Source of the DNA: Glycine soja
Taxonomy: Eukaryota; Streptophyta; Magnoliopsida; Fabales; Fabaceae
Reading direction: 5' to 3'
DNA length: 64,000 nucleotides
NCBI RefSeq assembly: GCF_004193775.1
Contig: NC_041004.1
Span: forward strand, 4,921,309-4,985,308
Shown: piece by piece, positions 1 through 19,349 of the stretch
Position numbering within the stretch: the stretch's first letter is position 1
Layout: each line of letters opens with the position of its first letter
Position numbers and translations under genes: made by a program
The notes under the pieces: generated by a model
What the model was told of the DNA's origin: nothing
Seen by the model: the letters and a program-made list of their open reading frames with translations, nothing else
Database searches by the model: none

Positions 1-105
1 TTTTTCTCATATATAAAAGTCAGGATTTGAATTCCATGACCACATTTAATTTGTAAGGAATCAGCTTATCATCATCACTCAAAATAACTACTTGTTATCA
101 TATTA

Positions 106-157
106 ACATGTGTGTATACATGTACACGTGCATGTGTATATATGTGTATGCATATGC
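106..157. repeat. Alternating purine-pyrimidine tract in Prx A intron 1
   Basis: About 52 bases just inside intron 1 alternate strictly between purine and pyrimidine (mixed CA, TG, TA and CG steps). The same tract occurs in gene C (about 35830-35879). In gene B it is broken by a GG at about 16115. Such tracts can adopt left-handed DNA or expand as microsatellites. No function is shown. Confidence 0.6.
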
Positions 158-179
158 CCACAAGCGTAGAATGTCTTAC

Positions 180-395
180 ATTAACAAAACAATCATGGAA
201 GTGCAAGCGTAGCAATGAAGCACCCATACGACGCTCTTTCTGCACAGAAGCCTCCACAACACTTTTGATGGTGCTCAAAGCTTTAGGGCACGAATAATCA
301 TAGTAATTAGGTGACAATTGTGAGAAAGCTGAGGTTGCAATAGATGCAAACACTAAGGCATGGAGAACAACAAAGAAATACCCACGTGATGCCAT
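180..395 (-). CDS. Class III peroxidase gene A, exon 1 only (partial)
   Basis: First exon of a secretory class III peroxidase; the other exons lie left of the window. It encodes 72 residues: a hydrophobic signal peptide (about residues 1-25), a mature N-terminus at Gln26 ([12 protein letters not shown]), and the distal haem pocket [10 protein letters not shown] with Arg63 and His67 (mature 38 and 42). It ends in codon AAT followed by a GTAAG donor (175-179), in phase 0. I chose the ATG at 395 because it begins MASRGYF, as in all paralogues. An in-frame ATG at 410 (MHSNR...) exists here but not in gene E. A TATA-like box lies about 140 bases upstream. The exon is nearly identical to exon 1 of genes B and C. 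Whether the rest of the gene is intact cannot be seen. Confidence 0.9.
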
Positions 396-2731
396 TCTAT
401 TACTATGCAATCAATAACTGATCAATATGCAATATAGTATATAGTACTGTAGTAGATGACAATATCGTCTACTGGGAAATGATAAAGCTATATTATGTAT
501 TTCAATTATTTGGATTGCTATTGCCACATTGCTGTATTTATAGAGACGCTGAGACGCGTGCTGGGGAAAAAATACCATTTTTTATTGTTTGTCCATAGAA
601 AAATATACCAATTAACTGCACGGTATCATACCTAGTGATGTGTGGAATGAGCCCACGAAAAAGACCATTTCACCTCAGAAACGTTCTATGTTAGGTATCA
701 TTAAAGGTATCAAGAAATCCTAAAAAAGAATTATTCAGTGATTGATTTAGTCCACGGAGGGTTTTAATTAATTGATATATGTACGCCAACCACAGCGAAT
801 AATGATAAATTTATGATGTAAATGGACAATATACATGCATGGGATACATATCCTTTTCGACTAAATCAATTCCGAGTATTATATGTTGTATATTCACAGC
901 GTAAGCAATTACGAATCCTAGTTATCAATCAGGTTAACCTTTTTTCTTCTTCTTCTTCTGAATTATTAATCAAGTCAACTAGTTGTAGTCATTTTATTGT
1001 AAGCAGGTAAAAGTTTCAAAATGATACACATGGACAATGAAGGTAACTTAAATTCTACAAGTTTCTGTCAATATAATTTAATGGTTTAATTACTCATTTA
1101 GTCTCTATAGTTTTCAAACTTATCCAATTTAGTCCATGTAATTAATAAGTGATTCTTTTAGTTACTGTAGTTTATTTTTTAATTCCCAATAGGTTCCTCC
1201 CGTTTAAATTTTTTAACACGTTAACGGACCTTGGCAAAACTCCCTCTGCACCGCTTTGCACCGCAAAATTCTCTCTGCATTTTGAATTCATCTCCCTCTC
1301 GGCCACCATTATCGTCCATTGTTGGGAATTAAAATTAATTGTGATTTGCTGTAAGCAAGCGTTGACACATGTCGTCCATTGTTGCAACTAACTGAGTTTT
1401 AATAATTAATTATCTTTGTAATTAATTTATTAACTTTGATCATGACAAATTTAGTTTCTAAATCTAATCATTCTCATAACAAAAGGACTATTATTCTGAA
1501 AAAAAATAACAAAAGCACTATTTTGTCTTATTCATAAAAATTTAAAAGATCAATAACATATGTTGCCTGTTTTAAGACGGAATTGGATTTTTCCTTCGAT
1601 GATGCATGGCTGATGATTTATAATTACTCTTCTTGCGTGACATGCTTTTTAAACTTTCAAAAAGAAACTAACATGTGTTTTTTTTTTTTTTTTGAAAAGG
1701 TAATATGCCACATTTAATTCATATTGTTAAATAATCCAATTTAACAATCATTATTGCTGACTTAGCTATGTTCTTAGTTTCTCAGATTAGAGGGTCTGTT
1801 TTTATTTAGTCCTTTAAATAAAGTTTTGTATTTTTTACTCCATCAAATTAAAAAAGACGTTTATTTAGTCCCTTCTCTAACATAAAAATTTATATTTTTT
1901 ATTTCCTCTAAATTTGACAAAGGAATTAAAAGAAGCTTTTTTTTTTTTTAAGTTAAGATGCTAAAAAAATATAAATTTTTATTTAGAAAAATAGGCTCCC
2001 TAATTTCAGGGCCTAAAAATAAAATCAAACGTATTTTATCATTACTAGATCAGAAGCTATTGTTTATTTTTTATTTTTAAATTCAATGAAATAATATTAT
2101 TAAAATCGAAACAGATCGTACGTCCGAACCGGTTCAACCAGAAATTAGATACATGGTTGATCCGGTCAAGGTTGGATTGGATATGTCTTCATCAAACCCC
2201 CGGTGATATCATTGGAGATACCTTATTAAAAGTACCTGAGAAACTGTACCTATAGAATTTAATTAGAAAATGAAGAAAAAGTATTTTCATATTACTAGCT
2301 AGTAGTATATGTTATTATCGTCATTTTCATGGTCATTGTTCTTGTTATTGCTGCTATTATTATTATCATTATTGTCATGGTTATGTAGTTGTCTAAAACT
2401 AGACTTTCTATAAAATCAAAATGACTTTATAAAATAAAATAAAAACATGACATTGTGCTCATCATACTTATGATAATTTTTTCAAACATTAGTTAGTTTT
2501 CTTAGTTTTCATATAGGTAAATCTAATAGGATAAATTTTTTCTTGAATAAATAAAAAAAGATTCAAAAAGTGTCCAGAAATTAAAAATGATAATTAATTT
2601 GAAAGGAAAAATGCATATGTATGGGTGCTTCATTGCATAAGAAAAAATTGAGTTTGAGTTTAAACCAACTTGTTTTTGAATCCAAGGGGTTAAATGTATC
2701 AACAAGTATACAACAAAGGTTTTTATGAAGT
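396..2731. other. Intergenic DNA upstream of gene A
   Basis: No gene is seen. The first few hundred bases are the gene A promoter region, conserved upstream of B and C. About 1080-1430 resembles the arm of a Mutator-type or MITE repeat, with phrases such as 'atttagtctctatag' also found at 17060-17420 but not upstream of gene C. The rest is AT-rich with homopolymer runs and an ATT-rich patch near 2330-2380. The whole stretch is paralogous to 16377-18674. Confidence 0.6.
535..542 (-). promoter_or_regulatory. TATA box of peroxidase gene A
   Basis: TATAAATA on the minus strand, about 140 bases upstream of the chosen ATG. The box and the surrounding CCACATTGCTG context are conserved at the same distance in genes B and C. 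Confidence 0.6.
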
Positions 2732-2736
2732 GATTT

Positions 2737-3102
2737 TGTTAGGTCCTGTACTACGGGAAATATAACTGCAAAGATAAATGGGATAAAATTATGTTCTGCC
2801 TTTATTATCATTCATACTCCTTTATTTATACAAAGATTTTTGCACCAAAACTTATAACAAACTTATGGCTCGCAGTGCCAACACATTCATAACAGCATGT
2901 ATTTTCTTTTATTATAGTAACTAACTAAATGGGAGGGATAGTGGAAATAGGCATAACAAAGTAGATTTTAGTGCTTGCTTAACAACCTCAAAGAGAGTCA
3001 TTGAAGCGTGTGGGTTTTCTAGTATTCATTCTAGGCCTGATATGGTCCAATTCCTTGCTGCTCTTGTGCTCTTCCCGTTCCAAGATATCTGAATTGCTAT
3101 CA
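2737..3102 (-). repeat. 3' LTR of gypsy A1
   Basis: About 366 bases, matched to 7055-7427 and to both LTRs of copy A2. Its minus-strand start (TGATAGCAATTC) is read through by the end of the polyprotein, which runs on into the LTR. Confidence 0.88.
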
Positions 3103-3112
3103 TCACCCCCCC

Positions 3113-6100
3113 TCAACCAAACCAACCTTGTCCCCAAGGTTGTAAGACGGGGCGTAGTGTATCCAACGACTCCCATGTACTGTCCTCTTGTGCCAAGCCA
3201 TCCCATTGGACTAGAACAAGCTTAGTTGGTGGACAAGATGAGGAATCCCATTTCCAATCCAAAATATGAAGAGGCTCAATGACTGGATGGTTCTTAATGA
3301 TAGTCGGAGGAAGAACGGTAGGATATGTGGGTGACGGTCTGTGATGGAGTTTCGATAGTGAGATATGAAACTTGGGGTCAATCTTAGAAGTGATACCATT
3401 GGGATGGCCTATCATGAACAAAGCCGCAAAGATATTGCTCCAAGATGCGATTCATGACCTCTGTTTGATTGTCCATCTGTGAGTGATAGGCAGTGCTCAT
3501 CCGAAGCTTGGTTCCACTGAGGCGAAAAAGCTCCTCCAAAATTTTCTAATAAACAATGGATCCCGATCTGAAACCAGGGTCTGTGGGAAGCCATGATGCT
3601 TACAAACTATGTCAAGAAATAAGAAGGCAGTCTTATAAGCGGTATTGTGTGGCGATAGTGCCCCAAAATGGGCTTCTTTTGAAAATTGGTCCATGACAAC
3701 CAGAATAATGGTAAAGTCGTGAGACGGTGGTAGCCCGGTGATGAAGTCCAAAGAAACATCTTCCCAAATGGCTGAAGGAATAGGCAGGGGCGGGAGGAGA
3801 CCTGCCAGCTTCTTGGTGTCATATTTTTTTTGTTGACAAACAAGACACTAGGAGACAAAGCTACGAACATCTTCAAGGATGCGGGGCCAATCAAAGTTTT
3901 GCTGCAGGCGGCGGAAATTCTTAGTGACACCTATGTGTCCTCTAATTGGGGAAGAGTGAAACTCCTGCAATAGTAAGCTGGTGAAATGTATTGCGAACGA
4001 CAATCATATCCTTCCATTTTGAAAGAGAAGCTCGCGATAGACCTTGAGGTCAGGATGTTTGGTAGGATTTTGATGGACCTTGTCCAACAGTGTTGTGTAT
4101 TGGGTGTCTTTTAGAAGAGTATCCCAGAGTTGATCCAAGAAGACAAACATAGGCACTGATACGGAGTAAAACTATGCTTCGTCCAGTGCCGTAATTCGGG
4201 ATAATGCATCGTCCACAATGTTCTAAGATCCTAACTTGTACTAGATAACATAATCATACCCCAGTAATTTGGACAAATAGATTTCCTGCTCAGGACTTTG
4301 AATAGCTTGGGACATAAGCTCTTTGAGGCTTTAGTGTTCCGTCAAAATGGTAAATGAATGGCCTAGTAGGTAGTGCCGCCATTTTCGAACTGCAGCGGTA
4401 ATGATGTGATATTCTTGGACATAAGCCGATGTAAGATGCAAAAATGGGCAAAACATTTTTCTATAATAAGCAATTAGGTGAGAGTTATGTTGAAGGACCG
4501 TGTCTATAGCTCGTGATGAGGCGTCTATCTTTATAGTAAAAGAGGCAGAAAAGTCTGGTGAAACCAGAACAGGGGCCTTCGTGATCTTCTGTTTCAACTG
4601 TTCGAAGGTTGTTTAGGCTTTTTCAGACCATTGGAACTTGTCCTTACAAAGAAACGAAGTAAGTGGAGCAACGAGCGCGGCATAACCCTTAATAAAACGC
4701 TGGTAGAAGCCGGTTAATCCCAAGAATCCACGCAGGGTAGAAGGAGTGGACGGGGCTGGCTAGGTGAGCATAGCCTGGATTTTGTCGGGATCCGGAGCCA
4801 CCCCGTGAATGTAGACTATGTGGCCAAGAGAATGTAACCTCTACTGAGCAAAGAGGAATTTGGATTGGCGCAAGAGAAATTGTGCCTGTGATAGTGTCTA
4901 TAGAACTTGCTTCAAGTGTTGGGCATGCAACTATGAACAGGGGCTGTATATAAGGATATCATTGGAAAAAATGGCGACAAACATTCAAAGAAAAGGACGA
5001 AGGGTGTCGTTCATAGTGGCCGGGAATGTTGATGGTGCGTTGCAGAGACCAAATGGCATGACCTTGAATTCATAGTGGCCATGGTGAATTCTGAAGCCTG
5101 TCTTCTAGATATCGGAATCCGCCATTCGTATCTGGTGAAAGCCCCGTTTGAGGTCTAACTTGGAAAATCAAGATGTGTGGCTGAATTCATCCAATAATTA
5201 GTCAATTATGGGCATGGGAAAATGATCTTTGATCGTTACGGCTTTGAAGGGTCTGTAATCGACACAGTAGTGTCAGTTGTCGTCTTTCTGTTTGACAAGC
5301 AATATCGGAGAAGAAAAATGACTATGACTGGGTTGTATCAGTCCAGCATTGAGCATCGAGGCAACTTGTTTTTTGATTTTGGTTTTTTGGAAATGTGGGT
5401 ATCGGTAGGGCTTGATGTTGACTAGGTTGGTGTTAGGGGTGAGGTGGATATGGTGTTAGATTGTGCAAGAGGGTGGTAGGTGGGTTGGTTCATAGAAGAT
5501 TTCTGGACATTGGATGATGATGGAGGTTATCTGGGGAGGTGTTGGTGTCTGGTGGGGGTGTGACGGGGAAGAGGACGTATTGTACCGGGATAGTGATGCG
5601 GTGAGGGCAAAAAGGGCAGAAAGGCTTTGTGTTTGAGTGCATCGATTTAATTGTTGGGCTGAAATGAATGTTGTGTCCAAAGAACATTCACGATAAGTGT
5701 TGTTGGCTGACACGAAAGGAAATGACATCGCCAACGCCTTATAGTTTTTGGTGGTGGGCCCTAATTGTTTTAACCATTGAAAGCCCAAGACAATGTCTGC
5801 ATCGCTAATGGGTAAATGGAAGAGGTCAGGGACAAATGTGTGACCTTGGATGTACGAGGTCACTTGCCAGGAAGTAGTGGTGCAATCCAACATGTAGTCA
5901 TCACTGACCATAACGCGTAGGGTGTCTGAAAGAGACGCAGGAAAGTGAAGAAAGTGAGCAACGCGGGACTAGATAAAATTATGAGTACTACCCCCATCCA
6001 TAGCATGCAGGCTGATTTGAGGAACTGGGTCAGGGTCGGGGTCTGGATCTGGAGGGTCGAAGTTGTCTGAGGGTAAGGAAGGGGCATCGGGACTTGATGC

Positions 6101-6883
6101 GAAGGGATCAATATCCTCGTCGGCAATTACAAGGTGCAATCGAGGTTTACAACGATGGCCAGGTATTTATTTGTCATCATAGTGATAACAAAGGTCATGG
6201 TCACGCCGAAGAGCCATTTCCTCAAAGGTGATACATTTGAAGAGGATTTTTGGGGCTAAAGTTGTGTTTGGTTTAAGAAAAGGAGAGTTGGGGTTTGCGG
6301 GTGCTTTGTAACGAGGCGATGGTGGAGAGTAATAGTTTCGATGCTGGCCAAGGAGTTTGGTTTCCTGGAGCTTGGCCAGGGTCGCGGCTTGTGTCAACGA
6401 AGAGGGTTGAAGGGCTTACACCTCGCGACGTAAGCCCAGGGTCAAACCGGAGATGAAACAACTTAAAAGAAAGGATGGGGCAAGGCCAAAAATTCTATTG
6501 GCAAGGTGTTTGAACTTTGTAAGGTAATCATTGACGGAGCCTTGCTGTTGTAGTTTGAACAAGGTGCTTGAAGGATCATCGTAATATGCCGGGGCAAAGC
6601 GTGACTCAAGAGCTTCGAGCATGCCTGTCCAAGATGTGAGGAAACCATTCCTCGACATCCATTGGTACCAGCACAACGTCGGGCCCTCCATGTAAAAAGA
6701 GGGGACTGTAAGGCGTTCATGGTCTAGGATCCCTTGGTAGTCAAAGAACTGCGAAGCTTTGAAGATCCAACCAATGGGATCATGTCCATCAAAACGTGGC
6801 ACGTCCAGTTTCATATGGGGCCGCGGAGAGGATGGTGAAGCTAGTATTGAAGAGGAAGGAGGAGAAAGAGGAATGGTGGTCAT
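3113..6883 (-). pseudogene. Broken gag-pol of gypsy A1
   Basis: Remains of a gag-pol polyprotein. The gag part (6416-6883) has VPRFDGHDPIGWIF and WYQWM, typical of the retrotransposon gag domain. Protease-like pieces lie at about 5456-6126, RNase H pieces at 4331-4597 (TIKIDASSRA), and integrase core at 3497-3751 (MDFITGLPP and VSDRDPLF). A chromodomain-like end, QWDGLAQEDSTWE, lies near 3160-3250. The reading frame changes repeatedly, so no functional product is expected. Copy A2 preserves some stretches lost here, for example the reverse transcriptase. Confidence 0.85.
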
Positions 6884-7054
6884 AGCATATAAATGGAATT
6901 GAACTTAGCGTTCGTGGTGTCTTGGATTTGTGCAAGGTTTTGTGTAAGAGTAGACTAGCCCTAGGTCAGGCAAGTGACCGCCTCTTCCAATCGGTCAATG
7001 ACGGCCTGCTTGGTATTATGTTCTGAGGGCGACATAGGGGTAGGTCGGACCAAT

Positions 7055-7427
7055 TGTTAGGGTCCTATACTACGGGAAAGAAAACTACAAAGATAGATGG
7101 GGTAAAATTCTGTTTTGCCTTCATTATCATTCATACTCCCTTATTTATACAAAGATTGCTGCACCAAAAGTTATAACAAACTTTGGCTCGTAGTGCTAAC
7201 AGATTCATAACAACATGTATTTTCTTTTATTATAATAACTAACTAAATGGGAGGGATAGTGGAAATAGGTAGTAGACATAACAGAATAGATTTTACTGCT
7301 TGCGTAATAGCCTCAAACAATGTCATTGAAGCGTGTGGGTTTTCTTGTATTCCTTCTGGGCTTGCTATGGTCCAAATCCTTGCTCCTCTTTTGCTCTTCT
7401 TGTTCCTGGATTTCTGAATTGCTATCA
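7055..7427 (-). repeat. 5' LTR of gypsy A1
   Basis: About 373 bases. A likely primer-binding site, TGGTCCGACC on the minus strand, lies two bases inside (7043-7052). The same ten bases follow the 5' LTRs of gypsy B and of the small element at 59422-60687. Confidence 0.88.
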
Positions 7428-7432
7428 GATTT

Positions 7433-9050
7433 GGGGGAGTCAAATAAAATTTGTTGGGTCAATTGGGAATTTGGATGCCTCCCAAATTCAGAAGGGGACC
7501 TGGGAGCAAAGAACTTGTAGTGATTCAATATAAGTTTGCTTGCAAAGTGGCAGTGGCGGTTTTTGACATACTCAAATGCAATTTGCTGGTACCCTCTTCT
7601 CAGTTTCAGATATGATCGCATTAATTAATTCTGAAATGTGTAGCCCTTCTTCTATTTGACAAACGTCGAATTAATGGAAGGATATTATTGCTATTGACTT
7701 GAATAGTAGCTAGTTCTCTGATGGTGTAATCCGGGAAATTGGAGATTGGGGCAGTTTTTGGAAGAATAGATGGGTGGGGAATTTCAATCTAAAAACATTT
7801 TTTGCAACATTATATCAAATTGCAAATAATACAGACTGTTTGGTGGCTGATATGGTTGGCAATGGGTTTGGGATTAGAGGTGACGCCTTTGGAGCCTAGT
7901 CGATCCAAGGATAAAAAGAGCTAAATCTTATATTTTAGGTTTATCAACAAAAAAATATTATTAATTTTTATAAAGGAAAAAAAAGTAACATATAATTCTT
8001 TCTTTTAAAGTAATTTTTTTCCCTTTAAATTTACTTTAGACTCCTCTCTTGTTGGGTCATGGGAGGAGGATATTGTTGTTCAACTGAGACAACTTCTATC
8101 TTCAGTCAAGTTTAGTGGGATAGGCTAGATGAAACATATAATTGGTATTGATAGCAGAAAATAGTGTTTATAACAACAAGGAACGATGTTCACAAAATCG
8201 AAAATAGCTATAGTGTTTCAACAAAAGGAACGAGCGAAATCAACAACACAGAGTCAGCGTTCTTTAACTAAACCATCACAGGTTCAGAATAGCACCTGAG
8301 ATTAAGGAGAGTATAAAGGTTGGGAGAAGGTGCAGAGAAGAAGGAATTAACAGAAGGATCAGAGAAGCAAACAGGAAGAGTGTTCACCTTCAACATAACC
8401 TAGAATGAGTATTTACGCAATCTTATATTCTCCCTCCTAACACGTGCGTTTTTTTTTACCCCCACATGCAGATCATCAGCCACGTGTCCTTCATTTGTAA
8501 CTGACTAACGCGCCAATTTTCCTTCCTGCTTCCCGCATGTTACACTAGACTCTGGATCATGGGAACAGAATAATACTAGTTTTTTCACGGTGTTATCTGC
8601 TTATTCATTGATTCGTGCCGGGCTGAATGCTTTATAATCAGATACATCCAACACAGTTATATATATTCTCATGAGGGAAGCAGATGAAAAACTTCAAAAG
8701 TATTAATTATTTGGCAAGCGACGTGCTGTAGGTTCAGAGAAACAATGTTATTTTCAAAAATAATATTCCAGATGTTCCTATAGTGTCCTTTTTCACGCTC
8801 AGAGTTTGTTATGGTCTTGGTTCAGGTATAAGGGAGGGACCTTGCTCGAGTGGGATTTTGCTGGCGAACTGGTCTTCCAATCCGTTGGAGTGCCTATTAC
8901 AATCTGGATAATTCTGGTTTTGATTGTATTTGCTCCTATACAGAGAGCTTTTGCATTTTTTTGCGTGCTTTAATTGTAATTTTCGTGCTGGTGTGGTCAC
9001 ACTTCATGGCCAATAACCTTTAATAAAATTCTTTTTGCTGTTAAAAAAAA
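7433..9050 (+). mobile_element. LINE (non-LTR) relic, unit 1
   Basis: Decayed 3' part of a plant LINE. Recognisable pieces are GCLPNSEGDLGAKNL near 7470-7517, SFWKNRWVGNFNLKTFF with VADMVGNGFGIRGD at about 7735-7895, and GSWEQNN...TVLSAY near 8553-8608. The 3' end has ACCTTTAATAAAATTC followed by an A-run at about 9018-9050, typical of plant LINE tails. It is interrupted by the solo LTR at 8130-8544. Many stops are present and it is inactive. The same relic occurs in unit 2. Its 5' limit is uncertain because gypsy A1 abuts it. Confidence 0.65.
8130..8544. mobile_element. Solo LTR
   Basis: A 415-base insertion with TG...CA ends and a perfect 5-base duplication, ctaga, at 8125-8129 and 8545-8549. 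The paralogous site in unit 2 (28026-28030) is empty with a single ctaga, so the boundaries are defined by comparison. There is no internal region and no second LTR, so it is a solo LTR left by recombination between LTRs. It matches none of the other LTRs here; superfamily and orientation are unknown. Confidence 0.85.
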
Positions 9051-9345
9051 TACCTTGTAAGAAGATGAGAGTTGTTCCTCCTCTTATAAACTTTCAATTC
9101 ATTTGTTATATCATTACTTGATGTGATATGTATAGCAAAATGAGTGTTTTATATATTATAAAAAAACTCATGGTTCAAATAAATTTTACCTTTTTAGAAT
9201 CAATGCAAAAGGAATTTGAAAACAAACAATTTATGGCAAAGAATTCATACCATTACATGTATAAATAATAAATTCTTAATTGTGCACCAGTCAAGAATTA
9301 TTCTGTATGTATAATGCATACTTATTGCATAATTTATGCAATGAA

Positions 9346-16376
<7,031 letters not shown>

Positions 16377-18674
16377 TATATTACTATGCAATCAATAACT
16401 GATCAATATGCAATATAGTATATAGTACTATAGTAGATGACAATATCGTCTACTGGGAAATGATAAAGCTATATTATGTATTTCAATTATTTGGATTGCT
16501 ATTGCCACATTGCTGTATTTATAGAGACTCTGAGACGCGTGCTGGGGAAAAAATACCATTTTTTATTGTTTGTCCATAGAAAAATATACCAATTAACTGC
16601 ACGGTATCATAGCTAGTGATGTGTGGAATGAGCCCACGAAAAAGACCATTTCACCTCAGAAACGTTCTATGTTAGGTATCATTAAAGGTATCAAGAAATC
16701 CTAAAAAAGAATTATTCAGTGATTGATTTAGTCCACCGAGGGTTTTAATTAATTGATATATGTACGCCAACCACAGCGAATAATGATAAATTTATGATGT
16801 AAATGGACAATATACATGCATGGGATACATCCTTTTCGACTAAATCAATTCCGAGTATTATATGCTGTATATTCACAGCATAAGCAATTACGAATCCTAG
16901 TTATCAATCAAGTTAACCTTTTTTCTTCTTCTTCTGAATTATTAATCAAGTCAACTAGTTGTAGTCATTTTACTGTATGCAGGTAAAAGTTTCAAAATGA
17001 TACACATGGACAATCAAGGAAAATTAAATTCTACAAGTTTCTGTCAATATAATTTAATGATTTAATTACCCATTTAGTTCCTATAGTTTTCAAACTTATC
17101 AAATTTAGTTCCTATAGTTAATAAGTGGTTTTTTAATTCCCAATAATTTAATAATTTAATTATCCATTTAGTCCCTGTAGTTTATCTTTTAATTTTCAAT
17201 AGGTTCCTTCCGTTTAAATTTTTTAATACGGTTAACAGAACTTGGCAAAACTCCCTCTGTATTGCACCGTACCACACCGCACCGCAAAACTCTCTGCATT
17301 TTGAATACATCTCTCTCTCGGTCACCACTGTCATCCATTGTTGGAAATTAAAACTCATTATGATTTGTTGCAACCAAGCGTTGATCCATGTCGTCCATTG
17401 TTGTAACGAACTGAGTTTTAATAATTAATTATCTTTGTAATTAATTTATTAACTTTGATCATGACAAATTTAGTTTCTAAATCTAATCATTCTCATAACA
17501 AAAGGACTATTTTGTCTTATTCATACAAAATTTAAGAGATCAATAACATATGTTGCCTGTTTTGAGATGGAATTGGATTTTTCCTTCGATGATGCATGGC
17601 TGATGATTTATAATTACTCTTCTTGCGTGACATGCTTTTTAAACTTTCAAAAAGAAACTAACATGTGTTTTCTTTTTTGAAAAGGTAATATGCCACATTT
17701 AATTCATATTGTTAAATAATCCAATTTAACAATCATTATTGCTGACTTAGCTATGTTCTTAGTTTCTCAAATTAGAGGGTCTGTTTTTATTTAGTCCTTT
17801 AAATAAAGTTTTGCATTTTTTACTCCGTCAAATTAAAAAAGATGTTTATTTAGTCCCTTCTCTCACATAAAAATTTATATTTTTTATTTCCTCAAAATTT
17901 GACAAAGGAATTAAAAGAAGCTTTTCTTTTTAAAGTTAAGATGCTAAAAAAATATAAATTTTTATTTAGAAAAATAGGCTCCCTAATTTCATGTCCTAAA
18001 AATAAAATCAAACTTATTTTATCATTACTAGATCAGAAGCTATTGTTTATTTTTTATTTTTAAATTCAATGAAATAATATTATTAAAATCGAAACAGATC
18101 GTACATCCGAACCGGTTCAACCAGAAATTAGATACATGGTTGATCCGGTCAAGGTTGGATTCGATATGTCTTCATCAAACCCCCGGTGATATCATTGGAG
18201 ATACCTTATTAAAAGTACCTGAGAAACTGTACCTATAGAATTTAATTAGAAAATGAAGAAAAAGTATCGTCATTTTCATGATCATTGTTATTGTTATTAT
18301 TATTATTATCATCATTATTGTCATGGTTATGCAGTTGTCTAAAATTAGACTTTCTATAAAACCCAAATGACTTTATAAAATAAAATAAAAACATGACATT
18401 GTGCTCATCATGTTTATGATAATTTTTTCAAACATTAATTAGTTTCCTTAGTTTTCATATAGGTAAATCTCGTAGGATAAATTTTGTCTTGAATAAATAA
18501 AAAAAGTTTCAAAAAGTGTCCAGAAATTAAAAATGATAATTAATTTGAAAGGAAAAATGCGTATGTATGGGTGCTTCATTGCATAAGAAAAAATTGAGTT
18601 TGAGTCAACTTGTTTTTGAATCCAAGAAGGTGTTAAATGTATCAACAAGTATACAACAAAGGTTTTTATGAAGT
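16377..18674. other. Intergenic DNA upstream of gene B
   Basis: Close paralogue of 396-2731, with small indels. It holds the gene B promoter, the same Mutator/MITE-like arm (about 17060-17420) and an ATT-rich microsatellite near 18280-18330. No gene seen. Confidence 0.6.
16516..16523 (-). promoter_or_regulatory. TATA box of peroxidase gene B
   Basis: TATAAATA on the minus strand, 140 bases upstream of the ATG, in the same context as in gene A. Confidence 0.6.
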
Positions 18675-18679
18675 GATTT

Positions 18680-19052
18680 TGTTAGGTCCTGTACTACGTG
18701 AAATATAACTGCAAAGATAAATGGGATAAAATTATGTTCTGTCTTTATTATTATTCATACTCCCTTATTTATACAAAGATTTCTGCACCAAAAGTTATAA
18801 CAAACTTATGGCTCACAGTACCAATAGATTCATAACAGCATGTATTTTCTTTTATTATAATAACTAACTAAATGGGAGGGATAGTGGAAATAGGTAATGG
18901 GCATAACAAAGTAGATTTTAGTACTTGCTTAACAACCTCAAACACAGTCATTGAAGCGTGTGGGTTTTCTGGTATTTCTTCTGGGCCTGCTATGGTCCAA
19001 TTCCTTGCTGCTCTTATGCTCTTCCCATTCCAAGATATCTGAATTGCTATCA
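18680..19052 (-). repeat. 3' LTR of gypsy A2
   Basis: 373 bases, paralogous to 2737-3102 and alignable to 7055-7427. Confidence 0.88.
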
Positions 19053-19349
19053 TCACCCTCCCTCAACCAAACCAACCTTGTCCCCAAGGTTGTAAGACCG
19101 GAGTAGTGTATCCAACGGCTCCCATGTAGTGTCCTCTTGTGCCAGGCCATCCCATTGGACTAGAACAAGCTTAGTTGGTGGACAAGATGAGGAATCCCAT
19201 TTCCAATCCAAAATATGAAGAGGCTCAATGACTGGATGGTTCTAAGTGCTAATCAGAGGAAGAACGGCAGGATAAGTGGGTGACAGTCTGTGATGGAGTT
19301 TCGATAGTGAGATATGAAACTTGGGGTGAATCTTAGAATTGATACCATT

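Larger units (their letters stand above)
2737..7427 (-). mobile_element. Degenerate Ty3/gypsy chromovirus-like element, copy A1
   Basis: Complete but decayed LTR retrotransposon of 4,691 bases read on the minus strand. LTRs are at 2737-3102 and 7055-7427, with TG...CA ends on the minus strand. A perfect 5-base target-site duplication, gattt, lies at 2732-2736 and 7428-7432. The internal order from high to low coordinates is gag, protease, reverse transcriptase, RNase H, integrase and a chromodomain-like tail, as in Ty3/gypsy chromoviruses. Many stops and frameshifts break it. By eye the two LTRs differ at about 10% of sites, which suggests an age of several million years. The same insertion with the same flanks is present as copy A2, so it predates the segmental duplication. 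Confidence 0.92.

Noticed and set aside
112..297. Plus-strand frame over peroxidase exon 1 (repeated at 16093 and 35834)
   Set aside because: It is the antisense shadow of exon 1; the minus-strand frame has the peroxidase motifs and splice donor.
396..410. Upstream in-frame ATG giving MHSNRMASR... in genes A-C
   Set aside because: It is not shared by gene E and would place polar residues before the signal peptide; MASR/MASH is common to all five.
3001..3225. Short frames inside gypsy A LTRs (also 7320-7533 and 27344-27532)
   Set aside because: They are chance frames in LTR or LINE relic DNA with no conserved start or domain of their own.
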